A stretch of DNA of 64,000 nucleotides from Propionispira arboris (GCF_900109225.1 NZ_FNZK01000009.1:1-64000); one strand, 5' to 3'; counted from the stretch's first letter, positions 8,058 to 16,907 are shown. Numbers and translations: made by a program. The notes: generated by a model not told the origin, from the letters alone.

Positions 8058-8789
8058 ATGAATGAATTATTACGAAAAATAGATGATTTGCAAAAAATAA
8101 TCAATAGTAAACGACCATTAAATGAAACTGAAAAAAAAGAGTTAAAAGATTACTTTGCAATCGGTCTGACTTATAGCAGTAATGCATTGGAAGGGAACTC
8201 TCTTACTATATCGGAAACAAAAGTTGTTTTGGAAGATGGTCTTACTGTTGGAGGAAAACCATTAAAAGATATTCTAGAAGCTGTAGGGCATAAAAAAGCC
8301 TATGATTTTATGTATAGTTTAACAAAAGAAAAAAATATATCGGAAGAGAATATAAAGCAACTGCATAAATTGTTTTATCAAGGAATTGATGAAAATAATG
8401 CAGGGGTGTATAGGCAACAACGTGTATTTATTAGTGGATCTGAATACAGTGTTGCACCGCATGATGAAATTGAACCACTTATGGAAGAAATGTTAGTTGA
8501 GTTAAATGAACGGAGACGGATTATACATCCAGTTGTGTTTGCCGCAGAACTGCATCAGAAATTTGTTTATATTCATCCGTTTGTCGATGGGAATGGCAGA
8601 GTGGCGAGATTGCTAATGAATATGGCTCTTTTACAGGATGGATATCCTATCGTGGTTATTCCTCCAATTTGCCGGAGTGAATATATTTCTGCTTTGGAAA
8701 AGGGGCATAAAAGTCCGAACGTGTTCATGCAATTTATTATGGAAAGGGTAATGGAAGCACAGCGAGATTATATTCGATTAATTGGATAA
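8058..8789 (+). CDS. Fic-domain protein (AMP-transferase type), N-terminally autoinhibited
   Basis: The 243-residue protein starts at ATG 8058 behind GAAGAGGTG. The Fic signature HPFVDGNGRVAR is complete at residues 173-184, with the catalytic His173 and the anion-binding GNGR. An inhibitory helix motif S-x-x-x-E-G is at residues 41-46, placing it among Fic proteins that carry their own N-terminal inhibitory helix (class II); the glutamate would block productive ATP binding until displaced. By family knowledge it would attach AMP from ATP to Ser/Thr/Tyr of a target protein; the target is unknown. It has its own promoter and no partner antitoxin gene, and sits among toxin and immunity genes. 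Length and motifs look intact. Confidence 0.85.
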   Translation: MNELLRKIDDLQKIINSKRPLNETEKKELKDYFAIGLTYSSNALEGNSLTISETKVVLEDGLTVGGKPLKDILEAVGHKKAYDFMYSLTKEKNISEENIKQLHKLFYQGIDENNAGVYRQQRVFISGSEYSVAPHDEIEPLMEEMLVELNERRRIIHPVVFAAELHQKFVYIHPFVDGNGRVARLLMNMALLQDGYPIVVIPPICRSEYISALEKGHKSPNVFMQFIMERVMEAQRDYIRLIG

Positions 8790-8884
8790 ATGAATGAGCG
8801 GCTAATTTGAAATCATGCCGATTGCATTGGTAGAGTTGATCATTTTTGTGGAGATAGAGTAAAAGCATTTAAACCAGCTTCTTT

Positions 8885-8916
8885 TTTTAAACCCGTCGAA
8901 TTCGACGGGTTTAAAA
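8885..8916. repeat. 32-bp perfect palindrome
   Basis: Bases 8885-8916 form a perfect palindrome centred on GAATTC between 8900 and 8901. With the T-run just upstream it could be a terminator for minus-strand transcription or a cruciform/protein site. It lies about 100 bases after the Fic gene. Confidence 0.7.
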
Positions 8917-9191
8917 TTAGTATTATGTAGTTGTTCCCACAAGCCAACAAGATATAGACAACTATTTGATTTGATCAATATTTTAAATTTAAAAAATTAG
9001 GACTTAAGTAAACAAACCTAATCATCGATAAAAATAATGAGATATGGAATTGCAAAGCAAGTTATTAATTTACGATGTAGTAACAGATGGATCTGTTATT
9101 TAACAATATAAATCATGGAAGATTTAGTTAATATCCTTATATTTAGTGGATTATCTTACATGTAATTGATGAATAATAAGGTTAGCAAAAT
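8917..9191. other. AT-rich spacer without a recognisable gene
   Basis: About 275 bases with frequent stops in all frames. No RNA gene, promoter or coding relic is identified here; a terminator follows at its end, so it may once have held a gene. Confidence 0.5.
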
Positions 9192-9254
9192 GACTCTGGT
9201 TACTATTTATAGAATTTTTTAAGATTTTATAAATGAACCAGAGTCGTTTTTTTT
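9192..9254 (+). terminator. Rho-independent terminator with long loop
   Basis: GACTCTGGTT and AACCAGAGTC form a perfect 10-bp stem separated by 34 bases, followed by GTTTTTTTTATG. No intact gene lies directly upstream; it may be left over from a lost gene. Confidence 0.65.
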
Positions 9255-9311
9255 ATGAGCATTTTGTACTACATAACATTACAGTCAGCCTAAGTTTAAG
9301 GAGGACCGGAT

Positions 9312-9794
9312 TTGAAAGGTGCGATTTTAAGAAGGGGTGAAGAATATTATACCTACATGAGTAAAGTATTTGCTGCGATTAAAGACGAACAACTGAAATA
9401 TAACTGGTTAATAACAGATTGTATATGTTATCCTCAAAATGCTAAATATACGGAACTTCTGTCGCAAGAATATGCTTGGATCACAGGAGAAGAACTGACG
9501 CACATGATTGATCGGGAAGACTTTCAATGGATATGGGGTGTTTTATCAGGTTTTATGAAAAACATTACACTAGAAGAAGTTTTAAAGTATAAACTACCGT
9601 ACGCAGATGGTTTTACTGGATTTTGGGGATCAACATTAAATATACAACATCCTTTAGCGGATATTGAAATTGTACCTTGGGATAGTTCACTTGTCTTAGC
9701 AATAAGCAGAAACAATATTGTTATTGATAATTTTATGAACTACTTTCCTTTGGCGCAAGACTTAACCACGTATAATAAGCAGTTTGAAAAATGA
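9312..9794 (+). CDS. probable immunity protein (possibly DUF2691-like)
   Basis: A 160-residue protein starts at TTG 9312, eight bases after a full AAGGAGG site. It has 'YNWLITDCICYP' near residue 38, 'YAWITGEEL' near 57 and an 'FQWIWGVLSGF' motif near 75. The opening (K-G-A-I-x-R, a Tyr-rich helix, then Y-N-W-L-I) recalls the DUF2691 family of Firmicute proteins, but this is from memory and weak. There is no signal peptide. It stands alone, without a toxin fragment next to it, in an area full of immunity-type genes. Confidence 0.45.
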   Translation: MKGAILRRGEEYYTYMSKVFAAIKDEQLKYNWLITDCICYPQNAKYTELLSQEYAWITGEELTHMIDREDFQWIWGVLSGFMKNITLEEVLKYKLPYADGFTGFWGSTLNIQHPLADIEIVPWDSSLVLAISRNNIVIDNFMNYFPLAQDLTTYNKQFEK

Positions 9795-9956
9795 GCATAT
9801 TAAACTTTTTTTTTTGAAAGCTTATGGAAATTTATTTTTTGAGCGGCAGATTAGAACATGATACAGAAGCGTATTATTGATAATGATGAAAAAACAGGAT
9901 TCTTATTGTGCTTTTGTAAAAAAATTATTGACTCACATATAGAAAGGGATGGTCTA

Positions 9957-10961
9957 GTGAAAGTTAAGTATCTATTATTAGTAATTGTTTTCGTTTTTAC
10001 TGTTTGTAGTAGTAATAATGCTGTTTGTGCAGAACTAAAGGAGGGTGATCTAATTCCAACTACAGGGGAGACTGTTGGTGTACATGCAGGGGATACTGCA
10101 CCAGATTTAACATTATTTGATTTGAATGGTAATCTAAAGCATATTTCATTTAAAAATTCTCCGACAATCCTAATTTCGCTATATAGGCTAAATGGTGATA
10201 GTAATAAGATACAACAGCTAGTAAATTTATATGCAAAGCGAAAGGATATAAAATTGCTCTTTGTTGTAAGGGACGAGGCCGAATATGTAAAAGTATCTTT
10301 AATGAAGCACGACTTCGACATACCGGTTTATTTTGAACGGAAAAAAGAATTCTCAACTAAGTATAATATCGGTGTACCAACAATGCTTATAATTGATAAG
10401 AAAGGTATTGTTCGCTACAATAATATCTTTTGGGTCGATGCAAATTCTATGGATAGTTTTATAGAAAATCTAATTTCGGGTAAAGGGGATCAAACCCCTA
10501 GATTATTATATGCAGCACCGAAAGAAGTTAAAAAGGAAGTACCGAAGCTGGTCAATCTTGGTGAAAAAGTACCTGCAGATGTTTTCCGTGACTTGGAAGG
10601 AGCTCCTGTCAAGTTAGATTATAAAGGAAAACCAACCGTTATATTTTATTGGATGAGTTTCACAAATGACAAATTTCTTAATAAAATGATGCCTGTTATG
10701 CAGAGTCTCTATGAAGCAAATGGAAAAAAAGTTAATTTTTATACCATAAACGGCAGTGGAGATCGCCATTTTACGATGAGTATACTTGATCGATATTATA
10801 GCAGCTTTCCAACGTTAGTTGGAGGCGACGTTCTCCAATATAGTCGAGCTTTCCCTGCTTTCATAATAATTGATAGCGATGGTATTTTGCGATACAGGAC
10901 AACTACATTTCCAAATGTTGAAGAGTTAAATACGCTTCTGACTGAGATCATAGATGGGTAA
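9957..10961 (+). CDS. exported protein with two thioredoxin-fold domains lacking the CxxC active site
   Basis: GTG 9957 follows AGAAAGGG and gives a clean signal peptide (hydrophobic core about 5-16, cleavage after AVCA near residue 25); the ATG at 9858 would put 33 extra polar residues before it. The mature part has two TlpA/redoxin-like domains, about residues 40-175 and 195-334. Each has the usual opening G-x-x-x-P-D/A-x-x-x-x-D and the cis-proline loops (GVPTMLIID and 'AFPAFIIID'). The catalytic CxxC positions are replaced ('SLYRLNGDS' and 'YWMSFTNDK'), and the mature protein contains no cysteine at all. It therefore cannot do thiol chemistry; a binding or scaffolding role is inferred. 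Confidence 0.7.
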   Translation: MKVKYLLLVIVFVFTVCSSNNAVCAELKEGDLIPTTGETVGVHAGDTAPDLTLFDLNGNLKHISFKNSPTILISLYRLNGDSNKIQQLVNLYAKRKDIKLLFVVRDEAEYVKVSLMKHDFDIPVYFERKKEFSTKYNIGVPTMLIIDKKGIVRYNNIFWVDANSMDSFIENLISGKGDQTPRLLYAAPKEVKKEVPKLVNLGEKVPADVFRDLEGAPVKLDYKGKPTVIFYWMSFTNDKFLNKMMPVMQSLYEANGKKVNFYTINGSGDRHFTMSILDRYYSSFPTLVGGDVLQYSRAFPAFIIIDSDGILRYRTTTFPNVEELNTLLTEIIDG

Positions 10962-11076
10962 TAAATGAAATGGATTAGATGATAAAAGCCGACTCATTTT
11001 GGTGGATAAGAATAGTATCATATGTGATTGGTTTGTGATATTTTGTATAACCCATAAAATTTACTGGAACGGGGTA

Positions 11077-11898
11077 ATGTTTTTGAAATTGAAATTTTTA
11101 AATAAGCGAATCATACTTGTTTTATTTTTGGTTATATCACTTCAAGGCATGGTGTTTTCGTTGGCAAGCGCGTTTTCTTTGCCTGATCCGACTGGAGAGA
11201 AGACAACAGAATTTAATAACATTTTTCTCAATAAGCAGCAAGTGTATGCAGTGACAGTTCCGATGGAACGTACTTTTACGAAACAAGCAATTCCAGAAGT
11301 GGAAGCTCGGGGCTTTGCTGAACACCGTGTGCAGTTTGATTTAGCACGTGTATATACTTCGCGGATTTATGCTGCAAATTTAGGACTGCATGCCGATACT
11401 TTTTCCGTATCAACGAGATCAATTCCGTTGGAAGAGGTATCGGAACAAATTGAAGAACAGGAAATAAATGGGAAAAAATCAAAATACATGACCGTGGTCT
11501 TTCGCGAGAAAAAAATTGACAGTAATGCCTTTAATCCATTTTTTGAAAAGAAGATAATATCACAGCCTGCTGTTATTAAAAATTTCAACTATACGGATGA
11601 ACATTGGGAGATTGAAGCTGAGGGGTATGGATATTATGAGGGCACGGAGGATATTGATCACAAAGCAAGTATTGCCGGAAGTATGGCACGGGCGGCTGTC
11701 TTTGATATTGTAACTCAAAAAGCGTTGGAATTAGGGATTATTACTACGGATAACGAACAGGAATTTCGGCAGAACCTTGCACAGAAGAAGCGTTTAGGCG
11801 GAATTTATGATCCGACCGGATGCGGGGTATATTTTAGGAAACCTATCAGAGTTTGGATTACTGATGATGGTGAAATATTAGATGATTTGAGATCATAA
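11077..11898 (+). CDS. secreted protein of unknown function
   Basis: The start is taken at ATG 11077, close behind ACGGGG; TTG 11083 is equally possible. Both give a short basic stretch, a hydrophobic core and an A-S-A cleavage region, followed by a mature protein of about 240 residues. The middle part has alternating beta-like segments. The region around 'AEGYGYYEGTEDIDHKASIA' followed by repeated Ala and a long helix recalls the pattern of LPP20/FlgT-N-type domains (A-x-G-x-G … AR..A..DA…ALE), a weak resemblance. It is 115 bases after the redoxin-like gene and might be co-transcribed; a joint role in the cell envelope is only a guess. Confidence 0.45.
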   Translation: MFLKLKFLNKRIILVLFLVISLQGMVFSLASAFSLPDPTGEKTTEFNNIFLNKQQVYAVTVPMERTFTKQAIPEVEARGFAEHRVQFDLARVYTSRIYAANLGLHADTFSVSTRSIPLEEVSEQIEEQEINGKKSKYMTVVFREKKIDSNAFNPFFEKKIISQPAVIKNFNYTDEHWEIEAEGYGYYEGTEDIDHKASIAGSMARAAVFDIVTQKALELGIITTDNEQEFRQNLAQKKRLGGIYDPTGCGVYFRKPIRVWITDDGEILDDLRS

Positions 11899-11936
11899 AG
11901 AGCACAAGGCTGACTCTATTAATGAGGAGGAAGAAT

Positions 11937-12398
11937 GTGGAAGATGAAAAGGCAATAGCAACAAGGATTCGAATAGAAAATGGGTATAAAAATGGAGCCA
12001 GTTGGTTCTATTGGATTGCGGGAATGTCCATTTTAAATGAAATGTTTTATCAAACCCACACGGGTTGGATTTTTGCTATAGGACTCGGAATAACGCAGGT
12101 TACAAATGTAATATTTCAAAATAATGGGATGTCGCTTATAGCGACATTGGTTTTATCGGGGATATTCGTATTTTTCGGTAAAATGGCACATAGAGGACAT
12201 AACTGGGCTTTTATCACAGGTATGATTTTCTATATTTTGGATGCTATTCTTTTTATTATGGTCAAAGATTACATAGGTTTAGGACTACATGGACTTGCAA
12301 TATTTGGCATATACCGTGGGTTGAGGCTGCATAAGAAACTAATTGAGATAAACAACAACCAAGATTTAAAACCAAGTGAAGAAGGCGCGCCGGTTTAG
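11937..12398 (+). CDS. four-helix membrane protein of unknown function
   Basis: GTG 11937 is preceded at the right distance by GAGGAGGA; the ATG at 11922 would lie within that site. The 153-residue product has four predicted membrane helices (about residues 20-35, 40-60, 65-85, 95-125) and charged ends; the C-terminal tail is polar. A 'GHNWAFITGMIFY' segment follows the third helix. It lies 38 bases after the secreted protein gene. No family is recognised with certainty. Confidence 0.45.
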   Translation: MEDEKAIATRIRIENGYKNGASWFYWIAGMSILNEMFYQTHTGWIFAIGLGITQVTNVIFQNNGMSLIATLVLSGIFVFFGKMAHRGHNWAFITGMIFYILDAILFIMVKDYIGLGLHGLAIFGIYRGLRLHKKLIEINNNQDLKPSEEGAPV

Positions 12399-12492
12399 GG
12401 GTTATGGTAATATCTTTCTTATGACCACGACGTTTTGAAACGAATTTTCATAACGTTTTGTGCCTTGAACGCAGCGAAAGGCGTGAATATAT

Positions 12493-12963
12493 ATGATAGA
12501 ATTATCTATAAGTTATATAAATAACGAATTGGTAGTATATGGTACAGTAATAGTAATCCTTTATTTGGGAATGAAATTGCATATATCATGGATTGATGTA
12601 GGTAAGAAGATTACAAGAAAAAGATTTTTTTGTCGATGGATAATGTGTTTACTTATAGATATAATCGTATATTTGATTATTGTATTTTCAAAGCTATTTG
12701 AAGTCAATAATATTTTAGTCTATGACTTAATGAGAAATCTTGCGGCAATATTGATAATTTTGTATGAGCTTTTAGCAATTAGCAGTATCATACAACGATG
12801 TCGTTGCATGATATATTCTAGATTTTTTATGATAGTTATAATGCTATTTTGGGTTTTCAATGATTTTTTTAAAGCTTTCGTTAACCCTGTTGCATTAATG
12901 ATAATTTTAGCAATGGGCATGATTCCAAATAAAGATAATACCAAGGAGTATCATCAAAAATAG
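12493..12963 (+). CDS. small integral membrane protein
   Basis: A 156-residue protein starts at ATG 12493 behind GAAAGGCG and consists mostly of hydrophobic segments, about four or five membrane helices, with a central basic loop 'GKKITRKRFFCRW'. The codon use is very AT-rich. It is followed by a terminator. No homology is recognised. Confidence 0.4.
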   Translation: MIELSISYINNELVVYGTVIVILYLGMKLHISWIDVGKKITRKRFFCRWIMCLLIDIIVYLIIVFSKLFEVNNILVYDLMRNLAAILIILYELLAISSIIQRCRCMIYSRFFMIVIMLFWVFNDFFKAFVNPVALMIILAMGMIPNKDNTKEYHQK

Positions 12964-12985
12964 ATTTTATTTTAGCTTGATAAGT

Positions 12986-13025
12986 GAGGTCAATGGATGT
13001 GAAAATCTATTGACCTCGTTTCTTC
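12986..13025 (+). terminator. Rho-independent terminator
   Basis: GAGGTCAATGGAT pairs with ATCTATTGACCTC around GTGAAA, followed by GTTTCTTC. It ends the membrane-protein gene. Confidence 0.7.
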
Positions 13026-13059
13026 ATCTTTATCAGGGCTCGATAAAAAGGATTGATAA

Positions 13060-13233
13060 TACCTTCCATGGAGCTACGGGGAAAGACGGCAAAAAGTAAG
13101 CGATGTCAGCCGTGGCAGTACCAGCATGCAGCAAAACAGTATTTTAATCCAGAATCATGCACCAAATGTACCACATGTTCATGTGGAAATATTGGATGAA
13201 GCAAGTAATATTTTGGTCAACAATCATATATAA
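13060..13233 (+). pseudogene. toxin-tail remnant ending in a His-rich strand
   Basis: An open stretch of 57 codons with no start encodes '…SILIQNHAPNVPHVHVEILD…' and a stop at 13231-13233. The 'N-VPHVHVE' pattern looks like the end of a polymorphic toxin or RNase-like domain; identity is not established. Confidence 0.35.
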
Positions 13234-13269
13234 GAAAAAATATAAGGTTAGGTGAAGGCGGAATATGGT

Positions 13270-13356
13270 ATGCAAAATAGTAATGCGGAAGAAATAGCAA
13301 TAAATTTTATAAATAGGTTAAAAAGTTACTTTGGGAGTAGAGTGGATGAATTTTAA
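13270..13356 (+). CDS. short ORF, possible immunity fragment
   Basis: ATG 13270 after GAAGGCGG gives 28 residues. It follows the toxin tail at the distance expected for an immunity gene but is too short to be complete, and may be a truncated remnant. Confidence 0.25.
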   Translation: MQNSNAEEIAINFINRLKSYFGSRVDEF

Positions 13357-13607
13357 TCTTAAAAACAGAGAGATATCATTGTGTGACAGTACTATTAATT
13401 TATAATCAAGGTGCGTCTTATCAAAAATATGTTTTGTGGCAGAGAAACTGTACAACTTTTGTTACGGATATGTTGACACGAGCTTTGCCTGAAGGAGATA
13501 CGCGAGTTGGTACATTAAAATTAGTACTTGCTCCACATGATGCGGCAACTATTTTAGATCAGGACGTGCAGGGCCATGGTGGTGACTTAGTAAAAGAAAA
13601 GTTGTAG
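13350..13607 (+). pseudogene. 5'-truncated tail of a papain-like or peptidase-like toxin domain
   Basis: The frame is open from a stop at 13347 to TAG 13605-13607, and the GTG at 13383 has no ribosome site. The residues WQRNCTTFVTDML, about 50 from the end, resemble the nucleophile region (N-C-T/A-x-F-V/A) of NlpC/P60- or DUF4105-like cysteine peptidases. It precedes two beta-propeller genes, suggesting the tail of an exported enzyme or polymorphic toxin. The N-terminal part is lost. Confidence 0.4.
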
Positions 13608-13618
13608 AGGTGTTTTTA

Positions 13619-14581
13619 TTGACTAGTAAATGGATTGCCTATTTGTCAGTTTTTGTTAGTATTTTAATAGTTTTAAGTAGTATGTACTATTACTATAATT
13701 GGAAGCATGGTGCATATATGGATATTGAGGGCACTCTATTATTGCCAATTAATTATAATGAAAAAACGACAAATAAAAAAGCAGGTATTTATCAGATATC
13801 CACATTGGCGGAAATATCTGATAAACCATACTTTAGTGATGAGAGGTATGAAAAATATGCATATCCTTTTATCATTGGGGGAGATTTTATATGTGTTGCT
13901 AAGAATAAAGAAACTGGAGATAATGTCTTGCTTAGAGTCGAGAATGGTCATATTAGTGAGATGATGAATTCTAATAAATCAATTTATTTTCCTGTTGTAT
14001 CTCCTGACTTAAATACGATTTGGTATCTTCAATCTGAGGACAATGATAATAAAACAGATCGGATAACTTCCTTGTGGAAATATAATCGAATAAATGGAAT
14101 GAAAGAAAAGTTATTTGATGATCGCATTGATTTTTCATCTGGCATATTAGTAGCTCCTGATGAGTCAATCATTTTTGTTCAACAATCCGGCAAACTAGAT
14201 GGGCATTCTGAAATTATCCAGATATCTAATATAGGAGAGAAAAGAGTTTTGCTTTCTAAGGCGCATTTTCCATCATGGTATGAGAAGGGTAAAAGTATTC
14301 TTTTTAAAAGTGGAAATCAAATTAATGTGTTTATTTTAAAAAGTGGAGAAACTATAAGTATGGGAAGCGATGATCGATGGTGGGATTACCCCCCTGCTGT
14401 TAGTCCAGATAAAAAGCATTTGGCGGTAGTTGAATATGCACGAATTCAGCTTTTGGGTGGTGAACGGGATCACCGGCTGAAAGTAATATCTATTGATGGA
14501 AAGGTTGAGCATGAATTAACATTTTTGCAGAATGGTGGCATCAAGCCATGGGGAATAAATGTATCTTGGTTAAGTAATTAG
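13619..14581 (+). CDS. membrane-anchored beta-propeller-like protein, copy 1
   Basis: TTG 13619 lies at the right distance after TAGAGG at 13604-13609; the GTG at 13610 would start inside that site. The product (about 320 residues) has an N-terminal membrane helix (about residues 6-22) and then an outside domain of repeated blades with TolB/WD-like features: 'FPVVSPDLNTIWYL', 'LWKYNRINGMKEKLFDD', 'SSGILVAPDESIIFVQ', 'PPAVSPDKKHLAVVEYA'. The V-S-P/A-P-D turns mark the blade repeats. It is immediately followed by a paralogue. The function is unknown; the pair could be an exported binding protein or immunity to the truncated enzyme upstream. Confidence 0.55.
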   Translation: MTSKWIAYLSVFVSILIVLSSMYYYYNWKHGAYMDIEGTLLLPINYNEKTTNKKAGIYQISTLAEISDKPYFSDERYEKYAYPFIIGGDFICVAKNKETGDNVLLRVENGHISEMMNSNKSIYFPVVSPDLNTIWYLQSEDNDNKTDRITSLWKYNRINGMKEKLFDDRIDFSSGILVAPDESIIFVQQSGKLDGHSEIIQISNIGEKRVLLSKAHFPSWYEKGKSILFKSGNQINVFILKSGETISMGSDDRWWDYPPAVSPDKKHLAVVEYARIQLLGGERDHRLKVISIDGKVEHELTFLQNGGIKPWGINVSWLSN

Positions 14582-14597
14582 AGATAGGGGTGAAGAT

Positions 14598-15533
14598 GTG
14601 AAACAAATTATGCTAATATTGTTTTTTGTAATTAATTTATTGTGTAACTATAGCTGGGAAAATGGTGCATTTATGAACATTCAGGGGACTCTATTAGTAC
14701 CAATTAATTTTGATACAATAGCTAAAGCGGAAAAATCAGGATTTTATGAAATTATTCTTCCAAAGGGGACAGTGGATAGACTTTATTTTAGTGATGATCG
14801 GTATGAAAAATATATGTATCCATCTATGAAAAAAGAAAATTTTTTTTGTGTCGCTAAAAAGAAAGAAACAGGAGAATTTGTTTTACTTAAAGTAAGAGAA
14901 GGAGAAGTAAGTGAATTGATGAATTCCGATAAAGAAATTCATTTTCCTGTAGTATCAGAGGATTTAAACTCGATTTGGTACCTTAACTATGAAAAAAATG
15001 AGAACAAGATAGCCTCTAAAAATTCAGAGTGGAATATAATTTCTTTATGGAAATATAACCGAAAAACAGGGACGAAAGAAAAACTATTCGACGATCATAT
15101 CAATTTTTCATCCGCAATATTAGTCACTCCAGATGATTCAATCATCTTAACTCAAAATTCAGATGAAGTAGATGGGTATTCTAAAATTATTCTGGTATCT
15201 CCTACAGGAGATATAAATGTTTTACTAGCCCAAGCAAATTCACCTGCTTGGTATGAAGCTGGGAAGAGCATTCTTTATCGAGATGTAAAAAAACAAATTA
15301 ATAAGTATGATTTAGAAACTGGAGAAATCACAAATCTTGGAAGTGATAATCGGTGGTGGTATTCATCAGTGGTTAGTCCGGATAAAAAATATCTAGTGAT
15401 TAATGATTATGCATTGTTATATGTATTTGGTGGGGAAAGAGATAATCAATTAAAAGTGATATCTGTTGATGGGAAGGTAGAATGTGCGATTAAATTCGCA
15501 AAGCGGACAAGCGATATAATGTGGTTAAAGTGA
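14598..15533 (+). CDS. membrane-anchored beta-propeller-like protein, copy 2
   Basis: The GTG start at 14598 follows GATAGGGGTGAAG. The 311-residue protein aligns with the gene at 13619 nearly end to end: shared blocks include the GAFMNIQGTLLVPIN segment, 'YFSDDRYEKY', 'LMNSDKEIHFPVVS', 'SLWKYNRKTGTKEKLFDD' and 'GGERDNQLKVISVDGKVE'. The N-terminus is a short signal-anchor. The two genes are therefore a recent tandem duplication, 16 bases apart, and probably one transcription unit. Nothing in the sequence identifies a catalytic site. Confidence 0.55.
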   Translation: MKQIMLILFFVINLLCNYSWENGAFMNIQGTLLVPINFDTIAKAEKSGFYEIILPKGTVDRLYFSDDRYEKYMYPSMKKENFFCVAKKKETGEFVLLKVREGEVSELMNSDKEIHFPVVSEDLNSIWYLNYEKNENKIASKNSEWNIISLWKYNRKTGTKEKLFDDHINFSSAILVTPDDSIILTQNSDEVDGYSKIILVSPTGDINVLLAQANSPAWYEAGKSILYRDVKKQINKYDLETGEITNLGSDNRWWYSSVVSPDKKYLVINDYALLYVFGGERDNQLKVISVDGKVECAIKFAKRTSDIMWLK

Positions 15534-15580
15534 ATTTGTAAATGAAGCGAAAAAATGTGAAAAAAGAGAATGTAGAGCAA

Positions 15581-15669
15581 TGTAAGTGTGTCAAATTATT
15601 TAAAAATATTATATGAATGAAGATAAGCGAGAAAGGGGGTATGGATCATGAAGAATGAACAAAATGAAT
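15581..15669 (+). repeat. dispersed promoter/leader repeat, copy 1
   Basis: About 89 bases, from GTAAGTGTGTCAAATTATTT through the start codon and first codons of the next gene (ATGAA-AATGAACAAAATGAATT), match 32052-32140 with about ten differences. The shared part contains GTGTCA and a TATAT(G)AAT region spaced like -35 and -10 boxes. Confidence 0.75.
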
Positions 15670-15839
15670 TGGACTCTACTTGTGGTGTATCAGATGATGA
15701 GCTTACAAAAAGATTTAGTGAGGCAGTTCGAATTGAAAATGAAATCAAAACGATTAAAGGGTTACCAATATCAAAATATGACCATGAAAAGAAGGCCCCT
15801 TATATCCAATACCCTGACGGGAACAGAGAATATGCATAA
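15648..15839 (+). CDS. small hypothetical protein behind a repeated promoter
   Basis: A 63-residue charged protein starts at ATG 15648 after GAAAGGGGG. It contains 'DDELTKRFSEAVRIENEIK' (helical) and ends 'PYIQYPDGNREYA'. No family is recognised; its size and shape would suit an antitoxin or small regulator. After TAA 15837-15839 the same frame continues open for 40 codons (VLDKSKDIKPIFLAED…) to TGA 15960-15962, so the gene may have been longer or followed by another fragment. A truncated copy of its first codons stands at 32118. Confidence 0.4.
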   Translation: MKNEQNELDSTCGVSDDELTKRFSEAVRIENEIKTIKGLPISKYDHEKKAPYIQYPDGNREYA

Positions 15840-16100
15840 GTATTAGATAAATCGAAAGATATCAAGCCTATTTTCCTTGCAGAAGATAGGACGTTTTATT
15901 TTGTGACATTGTTAAATCCATATATGTTTACTGGTGAGATTCCATATTTTTTGAAATTTTGAATATATTAAAAATTTGGCAGGAATATTAGATTATTTGT
16001 GTAAATGTAACATTGTAAATAGTAAAAGATAACACAGGGAGTTGTTTTATTTTATTACGGCAAGACGTGTATGATAATCGACTATAAAAAGAGGAGTGTT

Positions 16101-16907
16101 ATGATGGAATTTTACACAGGACGTTTACCTGCTGGGTTTAAGTATGTAGGACAAGACAATTACTGCATTTATGATTTGGAAGCTGAAAAGCAAACGCCGT
16201 ATTCATACTTATATTCAGATAGTGCTACATCTTGCATTATCGTTATTGCTATCGGCGAAAGTATGGAAACAGGTCACAAGACAGTATGCATGGCTCATTT
16301 GAGCAGACTGCAGCGTTTTGATGCTTTTTTTCAGCTTGTGACCAAAACCCTAAAACAGGGAATTTGTTTATATGCTCAGGGCGCTAATCCGGTGAGTGAT
16401 AGTACAACGCAAACTTCTACGCAAAATGTGATCATTTTAATGCAAAATCTTCAGTCAATTATCAATGCCAATAGTGCATACATTGCAACCCTAAGTATAT
16501 CTGTCGGGCAAGGAAATCCTAATTGTGGCTGGGGCACATACGGCGTCAATGTAGATGCAGCATCAGCAGATTATCTGCAACCGACTAACCGCTATTATGA
16601 ATTAAGTAACACGGATCGCTGCACAGCACAAGGGGTACAAACGCTTTTTTGTGTGTATGGGCTTAAAACTATGAATATTTATCCAGAACAGTTATATATC
16701 TTGCATAATACAGATGAGCTGGAGTTTCCGAAAAATGAGATTAAAACTCTTGTAGATCGGGCAATTGCTGATGATTTTACGCAGATCTGCGACATGACGG
16801 ATGATGAAATTTTAACCAAGTATTCTTCTACACCGCAGTATGAGGCTGCATGGTTCTGTGCGACTATGCGTGAAGCGGCGGAGTTTGCCAATAATTATTA
16901 TAAATAA
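16101..16907 (+). CDS. hypothetical protein with CheD-like opening pattern
   Basis: ATG 16101 (or 16104) follows AAGAGGAG; the ATG at 16071 lacks a site. The 268-residue cytosolic protein has 'TSCIIVIAIGE' near residue 45 followed by a H-K-T-V-C-M-A-H-L segment and 'RFDAFF'. A Cys followed some 20-25 residues later by a His in a hydrophobic strand is reminiscent of CheD-type deamidase folds, but this is weak and not a family call. The C-terminal half has 'GQGNPNCGWGTYGVNVDAASADY'-like turns (only partly conserved anywhere I know). It ends 12 bases before the Ntn-hydrolase gene and is likely cotranscribed with it. Confidence 0.4.
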   Translation: MMEFYTGRLPAGFKYVGQDNYCIYDLEAEKQTPYSYLYSDSATSCIIVIAIGESMETGHKTVCMAHLSRLQRFDAFFQLVTKTLKQGICLYAQGANPVSDSTTQTSTQNVIILMQNLQSIINANSAYIATLSISVGQGNPNCGWGTYGVNVDAASADYLQPTNRYYELSNTDRCTAQGVQTLFCVYGLKTMNIYPEQLYILHNTDELEFPKNEIKTLVDRAIADDFTQICDMTDDEILTKYSSTPQYEAAWFCATMREAAEFANNYYK

